This document shows positions 1-9,766 of a stretch of 64,000 nt of DNA, in pieces (positions within the stretch are counted from its first letter, which is position 1; the number at the start of each line of letters is the position of its first letter). The position numbers and the translations under genes are program-made. A model generated the notes under the pieces. That model worked only from the letters and a program-made list of their open reading frames with translations, was not told the DNA's origin and did no database searches. Source of the stretch: Phycisphaerales bacterium (lineage in GTDB: Bacteria > Planctomycetota > Phycisphaerae > Phycisphaerales > UBA1924); the NCBI GenBank assembly GCA_027019265.1, contig JALUWX010000119.1, forward strand, positions 1 to 64,000, given 5' to 3'.

Positions 1-110
1 GGTGTGGGGGGGGTGGTGGGGTGTGGGGGGGGAGGCGGTGTGGTAGGTTTTGGGGGTTCGTGCCCGGGTGCCGGGTGCGGCGGTGGTTTGGAATGCACAG
101 GAGGACCGGG

Positions 111-1391
111 ATGTCGATGCTGAGTCGGATGGTGTGGGGTGTTTTTGCGGTGGCGATGATGGCGGGGGTTGCGCTGGCGCAGACGTCGTCGATGTCGTAT
201 CAGGGGATGCTGAACGATGGGGCGCTGGGGGCTGAGGGGGACTTTGATTTCCGGTTCTCGTTGTACTCGGCGGAGACTGGGGGGACGGCGCTGGGGACGG
301 ACGAGCACCTCGGGGTGGCGGTTGTGGGTGGGGTGTTCGATGTGATGCTGGACTTCGGGGAGACGGCGTTTGAGTCGGGGAGCGATCGGTATCTGGGGAT
401 CGAGGTTCGGGAATCGGGGGGTGGGTCGTATGTGGCGCTGGATCCGAGGGTGATGATCGGGACGGTTCCGTTTGCGGAGCATGCGGATCGGGCTGAGGTG
501 GCGCAGTTTGCGTCGAGTGGGCCGTTCGAGCCCAGGGATACGACGCCTGAATCGACGAGCGGCGCGGCGGGGATGAACGTGTCGGTGAGCGCGGAGTTTG
601 ATGGGTTGATGACGTCGGGGTGGGAGGTGGATTTCCCGATCCGGATCGCGCGGGATGTCATCTACAGCTTGAACGGGGATGCGCTGTACGGGGGGACGGC
701 GGATTTCGAGGTGGAGCTGACTCGGGATTGGGATGAGACTTCGTTCTACGCGGACTTGTTCGTGCAGGGGATTATCCCGGTGGAGGTCTCGATCGCGGTG
801 ACACGGGCTGGGGATCGGACGGACTACGTGTTCAGCTCGGGTGCGATCTCGGGTCATCGTCTCGCGAACGATCCGAACTCGAACGGGCTCGTGGAGGTGC
901 TGACGGTGGTGTTCCAGCAGCCCGCGACGATGGATCCGTTGTCTTCGTATGCGTCCCGGGTTTCGACGGGGTTTTTGGGTGCGGGCACGCAGACGGGGAT
1001 TCCGTTCGGGGGCGGGGATGCGCCACGCGATGGGTTGTACTTCTACGAGTTTGATGGGTATGTGGATCCGTACTCGAATGTGGGCGAGCTCCCGACGGAG
1101 TCTCGCTTTGTGAATCAGCGGTTCCCGACGGGGGATCTCGAAGCGGAGCCCGTGTCGGTGCTGATGAACGTGTTCTCGGATCGGTTCAATATGTTCTGGG
1201 GGCCGATGACGGCGTCTTCGTCGTTGCCGGGGCGGCTGTACCTGGTGGATGATCGGGGCACGAGACTGTGGGAGGCGGAGCCCGGGAACGCGAACCGGGC
1301 GATTGTCGGGTCTTGGACGCTCGATCGGGCTGATGACGGGGGGGTGTTCGAGACGTACGAGATCTATTACAACCCGGCGATGGGGTTCTGA
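111..1391 (+). CDS. Secreted protein, hypothetical
   Basis: This 426-residue protein begins with a clear Sec signal peptide (hydrophobic stretch at residues 8-20, cleavage likely after Ala-Leu-Ala near residue 23). I chose the ATG at 111 over upstream in-frame starts because a perfect AGGAGG lies at 99-104, six bases before it. The mature N-terminus has the pattern SYQGxLxxxG...G.FDFRFSLY followed by 'GTVPFAEHADRAE'. This resembles the N-terminal module of many secreted adhesin or tail-fibre-like proteins that carry YQGxL...YDxxFxLY and 'PxxPYAxxA' stretches. I recognise no catalytic motif in the remaining 300 residues, so the function is unknown. A TAGGTT hexamer at 48-53 could be the -10 box. 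The gene stands alone ahead of gdhA, 84 bp away. Confidence 0.75.
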   Translation: MSMLSRMVWGVFAVAMMAGVALAQTSSMSYQGMLNDGALGAEGDFDFRFSLYSAETGGTALGTDEHLGVAVVGGVFDVMLDFGETAFESGSDRYLGIEVRESGGGSYVALDPRVMIGTVPFAEHADRAEVAQFASSGPFEPRDTTPESTSGAAGMNVSVSAEFDGLMTSGWEVDFPIRIARDVIYSLNGDALYGGTADFEVELTRDWDETSFYADLFVQGIIPVEVSIAVTRAGDRTDYVFSSGAISGHRLANDPNSNGLVEVLTVVFQQPATMDPLSSYASRVSTGFLGAGTQTGIPFGGGDAPRDGLYFYEFDGYVDPYSNVGELPTESRFVNQRFPTGDLEAEPVSVLMNVFSDRFNMFWGPMTASSSLPGRLYLVDDRGTRLWEAEPGNANRAIVGSWTLDRADDGGVFETYEIYYNPAMGF

Positions 1392-1420
1392 ATCGGGGTG
1401 ATCGTTGAAGCTCTCGTGAA

Positions 1421-1426
1421 TAGGAT
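1421..1426 (+). promoter_or_regulatory. Candidate -10 box of gdhA
   Basis: TAGGAT lies 49 bp before the gdhA start. It is the same hexamer that sits directly in front of several leaderless-type genes in this window. Here it would give a leader of about 40 nt, which holds a GGAG Shine-Dalgarno sequence. No convincing -35 box is seen. Confidence 0.4.
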
Positions 1427-1475
1427 TGTGGCCCGGCGGATTGTGCCTGGTTTGCACCTGTGAACGGAGATTTCG

Positions 1476-2816
1476 ATGACCACGATGGACGCGACGAATG
1501 ATTTGGCTTCGATGATCGACCTGGTGAACCCGGGGACGCTGTACCGGTCTGCGATCGAGGAGGTCGCGGAGTCGATCGGGCCGGTGATCGCTGAATCGGA
1601 GCAATACCGGAAAGCGCGGGTGTTCGAGCGTTTGCTGATCCCTGATCGGGTGATCCGGTTCCGGGTGGAGTGGGTGAACGACGAGGGCGGGGTCGAGGTG
1701 AACACGGGGTGGCGCGTGGAGCACACGAATGTGCTGGGTCCTTACAAGGGGGGCTTGCGGTTCCACCCGAGTGTGACGGAGGACACGCTGCAGTTCCTTG
1801 CGTATGAGCAGTGCTTCAAGAACGCGCTGACGGGTCAGCCCATCGGTGGTGGGAAGGGTGGATCGGACTTCGATCCGAAGGGGAAGAGCGACAACGAGGT
1901 GATGCGGTTCTGTCAGTCGTTCATGCGCGAGCTGTATCGGCACATCGGTCCGAGCGTGGATGTCCCGGCGGGGGATATCGGGGTGGGTGGTCGTGAGATC
2001 GGGTTCCTGTACGGTCAGTACATGAAGATCACGAAGCAACGCGACGGGGTGCTGACGGGGAAACCGGTCGGGCTCGGTGGGTTGCTGGGACGGACGGAAG
2101 CGACGGGGTACGGGTGCGTGACGTTTGCGGAAGCGATGATGAAGCACCGTGGGGACAAGATTGCGGGTTCCCGTGTCGCGATCTCTGGCGCGGGGAACGT
2201 GGCGTTGTACGCCGCGGAGTTGGCGCTGCAGAAGGAAGCGAAGGTGGTGTCGGTCTCGGACTCGGGTGGGTCGTTGGTGTGCGAGAACGGGTTCAATGGT
2301 GATCAGATCAAGGAGTTGATCCGGTTCAAGGAGGTCGAGCGGGGTCGGCTCAAGGACTGGTCGGGGGACGGGTGCGTGTTCCATAGCGAGGACAAGCCCT
2401 GGAAGCACGCGGAGTACGACGTGGCGCTCCCGTGCGCAACCCAGCACGAGATCGAGGAATCGGACGCGAAGGTGATCGCGGACCGGGGGTGCTTGTATGT
2501 GGCTGAGGGCGCGAACATGCCCTGCACGCACGGGGCGCGATCGGTCTTCCACGATCGTGGGGTGACGTTCGGTCCTGGGAAGGCGGCGAATGCGGGTGGG
2601 GTTGCGACGTCGTGTTTCGAGATGTCCCAGAACGCGGGTCACGAGACGTGGACGAAGGATCGGACGCTCGAGAAGCTGCACGGGGTGATGCTCGATATCC
2701 ACGAGCAGTGTGTGGAGCACGCGCCGAAGGAGAACGGGATCGTGAACTACGGCGCTGGCGCGGATCGCGCGGGGTTCGTGAAACTCGCGGACGCAATTGT
2801 CGCGATGGGTGTGTGA
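1476..2816 (+). CDS. gdhA: NADP-type glutamate dehydrogenase
   Basis: This enzyme reversibly aminates 2-oxoglutarate to glutamate in the cytoplasm, assimilating ammonium. The 446-residue length fits the hexameric bacterial GdhA class. The N-terminal domain carries the substrate-binding LGPYKGGLRFHP stretch (about residues 87-98) and the catalytic-lysine motif PIGGGKGGSDFDP, with Lys at about 127. A GDIGVGGREIG motif follows, and the Rossmann dinucleotide loop SGAGNVALYAAE is near residue 237. The start ATG follows GGAG by seven bases. It is monocistronic, with a strong hairpin terminator just after it. Cofactor preference (NADP) is inferred from similarity to the GdhA subfamily. Confidence 0.96.
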   Translation: MTTMDATNDLASMIDLVNPGTLYRSAIEEVAESIGPVIAESEQYRKARVFERLLIPDRVIRFRVEWVNDEGGVEVNTGWRVEHTNVLGPYKGGLRFHPSVTEDTLQFLAYEQCFKNALTGQPIGGGKGGSDFDPKGKSDNEVMRFCQSFMRELYRHIGPSVDVPAGDIGVGGREIGFLYGQYMKITKQRDGVLTGKPVGLGGLLGRTEATGYGCVTFAEAMMKHRGDKIAGSRVAISGAGNVALYAAELALQKEAKVVSVSDSGGSLVCENGFNGDQIKELIRFKEVERGRLKDWSGDGCVFHSEDKPWKHAEYDVALPCATQHEIEESDAKVIADRGCLYVAEGANMPCTHGARSVFHDRGVTFGPGKAANAGGVATSCFEMSQNAGHETWTKDRTLEKLHGVMLDIHEQCVEHAPKENGIVNYGAGADRAGFVKLADAIVAMGV

Positions 2817-2846
2817 GCTCCGCTGACACGGTGTGGTTGTTTCCGG

Positions 2847-2865
2847 AGGGCGCCTTGGGCGCCCT
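2847..2865 (+). terminator. Terminator of gdhA
   Basis: An 8-bp stem (AGGGCGCC / GGCGCCCT) with a 3-nt loop is followed by TCTTTG. It lies 31 bp after the gdhA stop and separates it from the convergent gene at 2880-3794. Confidence 0.75.
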
Positions 2866-2879
2866 TCTTTGTGCGCGGA

Positions 2880-3794
2880 TCATGATGGGTGGGCGCGTTC
2901 GCGCTGGGCGATCATGTTCGCGAAGTTCCGGCCGAGGAGGAGGTGGAGGCGGGTGTAGAGGATCGCGAAGATGATGGGGCCGATCATGAAGCACATGGAG
3001 CCGATGATGACCATGATGGGGCCGGACCAGATGAGGTGTTTGGCGCGTGCGAACATGGCTTGGTCGAGGGTGAGACGCGCGATGTGCTTGAGGTAGAGCA
3101 TGTGCTGGATCCAGAGGACGATCATGTTCGCGAGGACGGCGATCCCGAGGACGGCGAGGATGATGAGGATGACGATGTCGGAGGTTTGGAAGGTCCCGCT
3201 CTGGAGCCAGGTGGAGGATCCGGTGAGGATGGTGACGGCGTTGTAGACGCCGAAGAGAAAGGAGAGGATCGTTCCGATCGCTTGGAGGACGAGGGTGACG
3301 CGTGTCGTTCGTCGGGTGCTGTCTCGGGTGAGCCCGGGTGGGATCTCGGTGATGGGGGAGGTGATCTTCCAGCAGCCGTAGACGAGGAGGAGGACGGCTC
3401 CGGTGTTGAGCAGGTTGGTGATGAGCCCGAAGATGACCTGGGTCCGGTTGAAGGTGTAGGGCTGCCCGGGCTGGACGATCTGGAAGTGCGCGATGTTGAT
3501 GTAGATGCTTCCTGCGGTGTTGAGCACGACGATGATGACGTAGAGGACGCAGGCGGTGAAGGCGAGGGTGAAGCCCTTGCGGATGGCGCGGAGGGTTTCG
3601 GTGTTGACGGCGGCGAAGGGGCCGGGGGGGTAGGAGAGGGAGGCGGGGAGCCCGCATTCGGGGCAGGGGGAGTCGGGGTCGGTGCCGGAGAGGTCGTAGT
3701 TGCAGGTCACGCAGACGGGTGGGTGTGATGGGGTGTCCGGGAGATTGGGTTTTTCGATCCGGTAGGGGTCGTTGTTGTTGGAGTGTTCGGGCAT
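2880..3794 (-). CDS. Zinc-ribbon multi-pass membrane protein
   Basis: This 304-residue protein has an N-terminal C-x2-C...C-x2-C zinc ribbon (CVTCNYDLSG ... CPECG, residues about 28-48) and at least four hydrophobic segments (near residues 75-95, 120-140, 170-190 and 200-220, plus one around 260-280). This arrangement is common among uncharacterised Planctomycetota membrane proteins. The function is unknown. The start ATG lies six bases after a TACACT box, with no Shine-Dalgarno sequence, so the mRNA is probably leaderless. It converges on gdhA and is transcribed in the same direction as ftsH. The zinc ribbon alone does not define a role. Confidence 0.8.
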   Translation of the reverse strand: MPEHSNNNDPYRIEKPNLPDTPSHPPVCVTCNYDLSGTDPDSPCPECGLPASLSYPPGPFAAVNTETLRAIRKGFTLAFTACVLYVIIVVLNTAGSIYINIAHFQIVQPGQPYTFNRTQVIFGLITNLLNTGAVLLLVYGCWKITSPITEIPPGLTRDSTRRTTRVTLVLQAIGTILSFLFGVYNAVTILTGSSTWLQSGTFQTSDIVILIILAVLGIAVLANMIVLWIQHMLYLKHIARLTLDQAMFARAKHLIWSGPIMVIIGSMCFMIGPIIFAILYTRLHLLLGRNFANMIAQRERAHPS

Positions 3795-3800
3795 GGGGCG

Positions 3801-3806
3801 AGTGTA
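3801..3806 (-). promoter_or_regulatory. -10 box TACACT, leaderless start
   Basis: Read on the minus strand, TACACT ends six bases before the ATG at 3794. That distance places the expected transcription start at or next to the start codon. Confidence 0.55.
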
Positions 3807-3890
3807 CAGGACGGAGTGGGTGTCGTGAGGAGAGATCCTGCTTTGCCTTTCGGGTCAGAGCAGGGCACCCTTGGGAAGGAATGGATGTGA

Positions 3891-3917
3891 AAGCGCCCCG
3901 CTTGGGGCGGGGCGCTT
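3891..3917 (-). terminator. Terminator of ftsH
   Basis: A perfect 10-bp stem (AAGCGCCCCG / CGGGGCGCTT) with a 7-nt loop lies 27 bp downstream of the ftsH stop. The T-run after it is short, so rho-independent function is likely but not certain. Confidence 0.65.
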
Positions 3918-3943
3918 GGGGGGATTGGGATGGGGTAGATTGG

Positions 3944-5998
<2,055 letters not shown>

Positions 5999-6174
5999 GC
6001 TCGTCCTGGTTGGGGTGGAGTCGTGTCCGGCTTGGCCGTGCGTGGACTATCGGTCCGTTCGTCGTGATTCTTCCCTGCGATGCGATGATCCGCGTTTTGT
6101 GCGCGTGGAACAGCGTTGCTTATTGTAGATACGTCGCTCGGGGGGCTTCGGATCGCGCGGGGGTTCGGGTGGTG

Positions 6175-6696
6175 TTACCAGCGGGCGCGGAGCTGTTCGA
6201 CGAGGTCCCGGGCGAGCTCGTCGATGGCTTCTCGTTCGGCGTGTTCGAGGCGTTCCCCGATCCCGCGCTGGGGGACGAAGGTGGAGGTGGCGCTGAAGGC
6301 GGCTCGGGCGGAGAGGATGTCCCCGGTCCGGTTGTCCACCCATTCGTAGCGGATGGAGAGGGTGACCCCCTGCTCCTGGACGAGCCCGGTCCCGGGGGTC
6401 TGGGAGAGCTGGGAGAGTCGGTGCTGGGTGAGCGCGCCGGTGAGGGTGGTGTCGGCGTTGTCGGGGCGGGCGATGCGCCAGGGGGTGCGGGTCTGGATCT
6501 GTTTGATGATGGCGTCGGTGAGGGAGGTTTCGAGTCCTCGCTCGATGGTGTTGTTCTGGAAGATGGGGACGGCGATGGTGCGGATGGAGTCGTCGTAGGC
6601 GGAACCCAAGGCGTACCCGCGTGTGGGGTCGGAGGCGCAGGCGCTGAGGGGCGCGAGCGTGGTGAGGAGGGCGATGGCGATGAGCGCGCGGATCAT
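6175..6696 (-). CDS. lptE: LptE-family outer-membrane lipoprotein
   Basis: This 173-residue protein begins with a lipoprotein signal peptide; the lipobox is LSAC with Cys at about 20. The body (GYALGSAYDDSIRTIAVPIF, then 'IERGLETSLTDAIIKQI') matches the pattern of LptE-like proteins. LptE plugs LptD and helps deliver lipopolysaccharide to the outer leaflet. It overlaps the upstream BamD-like gene by 4 bp (ATGA), so the two are translationally coupled. This pairing suggests an envelope-assembly operon. Assignment rests on the N-terminal pattern and the lipobox; the exact partner in this organism is inferred. Confidence 0.75.
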   Translation of the reverse strand: MIRALIAIALLTTLAPLSACASDPTRGYALGSAYDDSIRTIAVPIFQNNTIERGLETSLTDAIIKQIQTRTPWRIARPDNADTTLTGALTQHRLSQLSQTPGTGLVQEQGVTLSIRYEWVDNRTGDILSARAAFSATSTFVPQRGIGERLEHAEREAIDELARDLVEQLRARW

Positions 6697-7685
6697 GAGG
6701 CGGGTGTGGTCTCGGTGGTGTCTTCGTCGAAAGTGAGCCAGCCCTGTTCGAGCATGAGGTCGAGGGCGTCGTCGGCGGCGATGGTTGCGGGGTGACGGCG
6801 GATCAGTCGCGCGAGGATGAACTTGGCGGAGGTTGGATCGTCGGTTTTGAGGTACCAGCGCGCGGTGTCGAGGGCTTGCTGGGCGGCGGATTCGTCGATC
6901 CAGGCTTCGAGCCCTTCGGTGATCCCGGAGCGGATGGATTCGGCCGGGAATCGTGCTCGGTAGTCTTCGATGAGGAGCTTTGCGTCAAGGAGCCCTGAAC
7001 CGTCGTAGCGAGGACCTTTGAACCTCGCGATGTTGCACTCGATCTCTCGGAGCATGGCGAAGCGGGTCTGGGTGGATTCGGGGTAGTTCTCGCGGAAGAT
7101 CTCGTACATCTCGGCGGCGAGTTTGAGTTCGCGGCGCTTGTAGTAGTAGTTTGCGAGTTCGAGGGCGGCGGTTTCGGCGAGGGCGGAGCCCGGGAGTCGT
7201 TCCTGGACCCGGATGATGATCTCGACTCCGGTGGGTCGTCCGGACTCGACCCGGAGCCCGAAGAGCTTTTGCTTGAGCCCGCCCAGGTAACGGAGCGCGG
7301 TTTCGTATTCGCGCTCGATAGCGAGTTGGTAGTACGGGGTCTCTGGGTAGTCCCGGATGACGGCTTCGAAATCGAAGAGGGCTTTGTACTCGTCGTTGTT
7401 GGCGGTGCGGGCGATCCCGCGGAGGTAGTAGGCCTGGGGGAGGGTGTCGTTGTGTCGGCGTTTGTGCTCCTCGATCCAGTCGGTGAGGAGGGAGGAGGCC
7501 TTTCCTGGCTTGTCCTCGGCGATGAGGCGCTGGGCTTCGGACATGACCCATTCGTCGGACCCGGGTTCGGGGGCGCTGGTCTGGGTGAAGGATCCGGAGT
7601 CGTCGAGTTCGAACTCGGTGGACTGCGCGTGGGCGCTCCAGGTGAGCGCGGCGATGAGGAGGATCGTTGGGGTGGTTCGTTTCAC
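6693..7685 (-). CDS. BamD-like periplasmic tetratricopeptide protein
   Basis: This 330-residue exported protein starts with a signal peptide (hydrophobic residues 6-16, cleavage after Ala-His-Ala near 20). Several TPR-like helical pairs follow, for example 'AYYLRGIARTANNDEYKALF' and 'ALELANYYYKRRELKLAAEM'. The spacing and motifs resemble the outer-membrane-assembly factor BamD/YfiO family. It lacks a lipobox cysteine, which classical BamD has, so it is called BamD-like only. I use the GTG at 7685 as start because longer in-frame extensions upstream are low-complexity and would precede the signal peptide. It overlaps lptE by 4 bp. No strong Shine-Dalgarno sequence is visible. Confidence 0.65.
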   Translation of the reverse strand: MKRTTPTILLIAALTWSAHAQSTEFELDDSGSFTQTSAPEPGSDEWVMSEAQRLIAEDKPGKASSLLTDWIEEHKRRHNDTLPQAYYLRGIARTANNDEYKALFDFEAVIRDYPETPYYQLAIEREYETALRYLGGLKQKLFGLRVESGRPTGVEIIIRVQERLPGSALAETAALELANYYYKRRELKLAAEMYEIFRENYPESTQTRFAMLREIECNIARFKGPRYDGSGLLDAKLLIEDYRARFPAESIRSGITEGLEAWIDESAAQQALDTARWYLKTDDPTSAKFILARLIRRHPATIAADDALDLMLEQGWLTFDEDTTETTPAS

Positions 7686-7724
7686 GCGGAACCATAGGGC
7701 GATGGGTCTGGGATGGGGTGAAAA

Positions 7725-7754
7725 GAGAACCGCCCGTCGTGACGGGCGGCTCTC
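7725..7754 (-). terminator. Terminator of the spondin gene
   Basis: Read on the minus strand, this is a long hairpin (GAGAGCCGCCCGTC paired with GACGGGCGGTTCTC, one mismatch) running straight into TTTT. It lies about 90 bp after the stop at 7845. This is a strong rho-independent terminator. Confidence 0.85.
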
Positions 7755-7844
7755 GTGTGGAGAAAGGGACAAAGGTGCAACAGGAAGCCCCAATCTCAAG
7801 AGTTCGGCTCCGCACAGAGAGAAGCCGGGGTCAGATATGGGGGG

Positions 7845-8642
7845 TCAGTTTCGGCGGCGGCGGGTGAGGAGGGGGGCGCCGACGATGGCGAGGGCGATGC
7901 TGGAGGGGGCGGGGACGATGGTGATGCGCCCGAGGAGGGTGGATTCGGTGAAGATCTGGTCGATGGAGTCGCCGTTGGCGGTCCCGGTGCCGACGAAGGA
8001 GGCGAGGTAGTCGATGTCTCCGGAGTCGGAGAAGAAGGCGCGGATGACGCCGTCCTCACTGGCGGAATCGCCGCCCAGGGCGCTGAATGCGGCGCCTCCG
8101 GAGGCGTTGTTGAACTCGGAGCCGTTGTCGCGGACGTCGCGGCCGTAGAACTCGATGGTGACGGGGCCGGCGAAGGAGCCGTCCTTGTTGAAGATGTTGT
8201 AGGCGAAGGGGTTGTCGTTCCCGACGAAGAGGTCGTTGGAGGGGACGATCATGGAGGCGAAGGAGAAGTAGCGGTTCGTGGCGCTGTCGGCGACGTCGAT
8301 ATCGAAGGAGGCGGACTCTCCGGGGGAGTAGACGGGTGCGTCGCCGTCGAATGCGACGGAGGCGAGGGTGGCTTGGGTTGCGCCGGGGTTGTTTGCGGCG
8401 AATCGATCGGAGATGGGTGCGGTGTTTCCGCCTTCGGCGATCTGGGTGATGCCGTCGAAGAGGTCTGCGTCGGCGCTGGTGTCGTAGGAATCGAAGGAGC
8501 CGTCGTGGAACCCGACCCAGACGGGGGTGAAGAAGAACCCGCCGTCGGCGGAGGTGTTCTCGATGGTGACGGTGATGGGGGACGCGGTTGCGGCGGTTGC
8601 TGCGAGCGCGAGGGCGGTGATGGTGATGGTCGTGGTGTTCAT
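7845..8642 (-). CDS. Spondin-domain secreted protein with VPAP sorting tail
   Basis: This 265-residue protein has a signal peptide (residues 1-21). A Spondin_N-type domain follows immediately (TVTIENTS, then FFFTPVWVGFHDGSFDSYD, then 'DLFDGITQIAEGGN'). The C-terminus is VPAPSSIALAIVG...RRRRN: a short proline motif, a hydrophobic segment and an Arg cluster. This is the PEP-CTERM-like anchor or sorting signal found in many Phycisphaerae. It is predicted to be exported and processed at the cell surface; its ligand is unknown. The ATG at 8642 follows GGAGGAG, seven bases away. The gene is divergent from the OxyR-like gene, so shared regulation is possible. Confidence 0.85.
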   Translation of the reverse strand: MNTTTITITALALAATAATASPITVTIENTSADGGFFFTPVWVGFHDGSFDSYDTSADADLFDGITQIAEGGNTAPISDRFAANNPGATQATLASVAFDGDAPVYSPGESASFDIDVADSATNRYFSFASMIVPSNDLFVGNDNPFAYNIFNKDGSFAGPVTIEFYGRDVRDNGSEFNNASGGAAFSALGGDSASEDGVIRAFFSDSGDIDYLASFVGTGTANGDSIDQIFTESTLLGRITIVPAPSSIALAIVGAPLLTRRRRN

Positions 8643-8696
8643 GGTGTCTCCTCCTGTGTTCGAATGGATGTGAACGGGCTCGTGGACCCGGGTGAG

Positions 8697-8711
8697 ACAA
8701 TGAGACATTGT
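8697..8711. promoter_or_regulatory. 15-bp dyad between spondin and OxyR-like genes
   Basis: ACAATG-AGA-CATTGT is a perfect 6+3+6 inverted repeat in the middle of the 195-bp divergent intergenic region. Its position suits an operator for the adjacent LysR-type regulator, but the sequence does not match the long OxyR consensus. Confidence 0.4.
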
Positions 8712-8837
8712 GTTTCGTTTGTTCGCGCGGGAACATCGACGGGGCGCGATGGGTTCGATCGGGTGTGACGATCGGTTCGGATCGATCCGCGCGATGGGTT
8801 GCTGCGGATGGTGTTCTGGGTCTGAAAGGGGATGATG

Positions 8838-9758
8838 ATGGAGCTCGGACAGCTTCGTGCTTTTGTTCAGGTGATCGATCAGGGGGGGTTTACCGCTGCG
8901 GCTCGTCATATGGGGGTGTCTCAATCGACGCTGAGCGCGCAGATCGGTCGGCTCGAGGATGCGCTGGACCTGATGCTGTTCGATCGGAGCGGGCGCGGGG
9001 CGGTGCTGACGGATGCTGGGGAGGTGCTTGCGCCGAGGGCGCGGGCGCTGCTGCGGGATGCGTGGTCGATCGAGTCGGAGCTGATGAGCTCGGTTCGTGA
9101 GGGGTGTGTGGAGCTGCGGATCGGGGCGATCCCGACGGTGTCGGGGTTTTTGATGGCTTCGGTGATCGAGGGTTTGGTCGAGCGGATGCCCAGGATCCGG
9201 GTGAGCTTCGAGGAAGCGCCGACGGAGGATCTGGTCCGGATGATCGAGACGGGTTCGATCCACGGGGCGCTGATGGCGCGGGTGGGATCGGTCGGGAAGC
9301 TGGAGCAGCGTGTGATCGGGGAGGAGCGTTTGGTGCTGGCCGGGGCGAAGGGGGACGGGGTGTTCGAGCGGGGGTGTCTGGATCTGGAGGACATCCGGAA
9401 GCGCGGGATCATCTCGCTCGATGAGGTGCATTGTCTCGGGGAGCAGACGAGGAACTGGTGTCTGGATCGGGGATTGGAGGGGTCGATCCGGTGTCGCGCG
9501 ACCCAGCTGGGGACGATGATGACGCTGATCGAGGACGGGGTGGGGATCTCGCTTGTCCCGGAGATGGTGATGGCGACGAGCGGGGATGGGAAGCTTCGGT
9601 ATCGGGAGGCGCGTCCGGAGTGTCCGACGAGGACGATCGTGCTGTGCTCGAAACCGGGCGCGGCGCTTCCGGGGGCAATGAAGGATGTGGAGGCGCTGGC
9701 GAAGGCGCGGATGGGGGCGCTGCTGGAATCGGCGCGGGGGATGATCGGGGGCGCGTAG
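8838..9758 (+). CDS. OxyR-like LysR family regulator
   Basis: This 306-residue LysR-type regulator has an N-terminal winged helix-turn-helix (QLRAFVQVIDQGGFTAAARH, then 'GVSQSTLSAQIGRLE') and a periplasmic-binding-like effector domain. Starting at the third of three consecutive ATGs (8832, 8835, 8838) gives the best spacing from AAAGGGG. It also places two cysteines at 199 and 208 in HCLGEQTRNWC, the same numbering and 9-residue separation as the peroxide-sensing disulfide of E. coli OxyR. A peroxide-sensing role is therefore plausible. No catalase or peroxiredoxin gene lies nearby, and targets are unknown. It is followed 8 bp later by a second LysR gene. Confidence 0.85.
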   Translation: MELGQLRAFVQVIDQGGFTAAARHMGVSQSTLSAQIGRLEDALDLMLFDRSGRGAVLTDAGEVLAPRARALLRDAWSIESELMSSVREGCVELRIGAIPTVSGFLMASVIEGLVERMPRIRVSFEEAPTEDLVRMIETGSIHGALMARVGSVGKLEQRVIGEERLVLAGAKGDGVFERGCLDLEDIRKRGIISLDEVHCLGEQTRNWCLDRGLEGSIRCRATQLGTMMTLIEDGVGISLVPEMVMATSGDGKLRYREARPECPTRTIVLCSKPGAALPGAMKDVEALAKARMGALLESARGMIGGA

Positions 9759-9761
9759 GAT
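9756..9761 (+). promoter_or_regulatory. -10 box TAGGAT fused to a stop codon
   Basis: The TAG stop codon of the OxyR-like gene (9756-9758) forms the first half of TAGGAT, which ends five bases before the ATG of the next LysR gene. This predicts an internal leaderless promoter. Confidence 0.5.
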
Positions 9762-9766
9762 CGCGC

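Noticed and set aside
7686-7799. N-terminal extension of the BamD-like protein
   Set aside because: It would put about 38 residues before the signal peptide and cross the terminator of the spondin gene (7725-7754).
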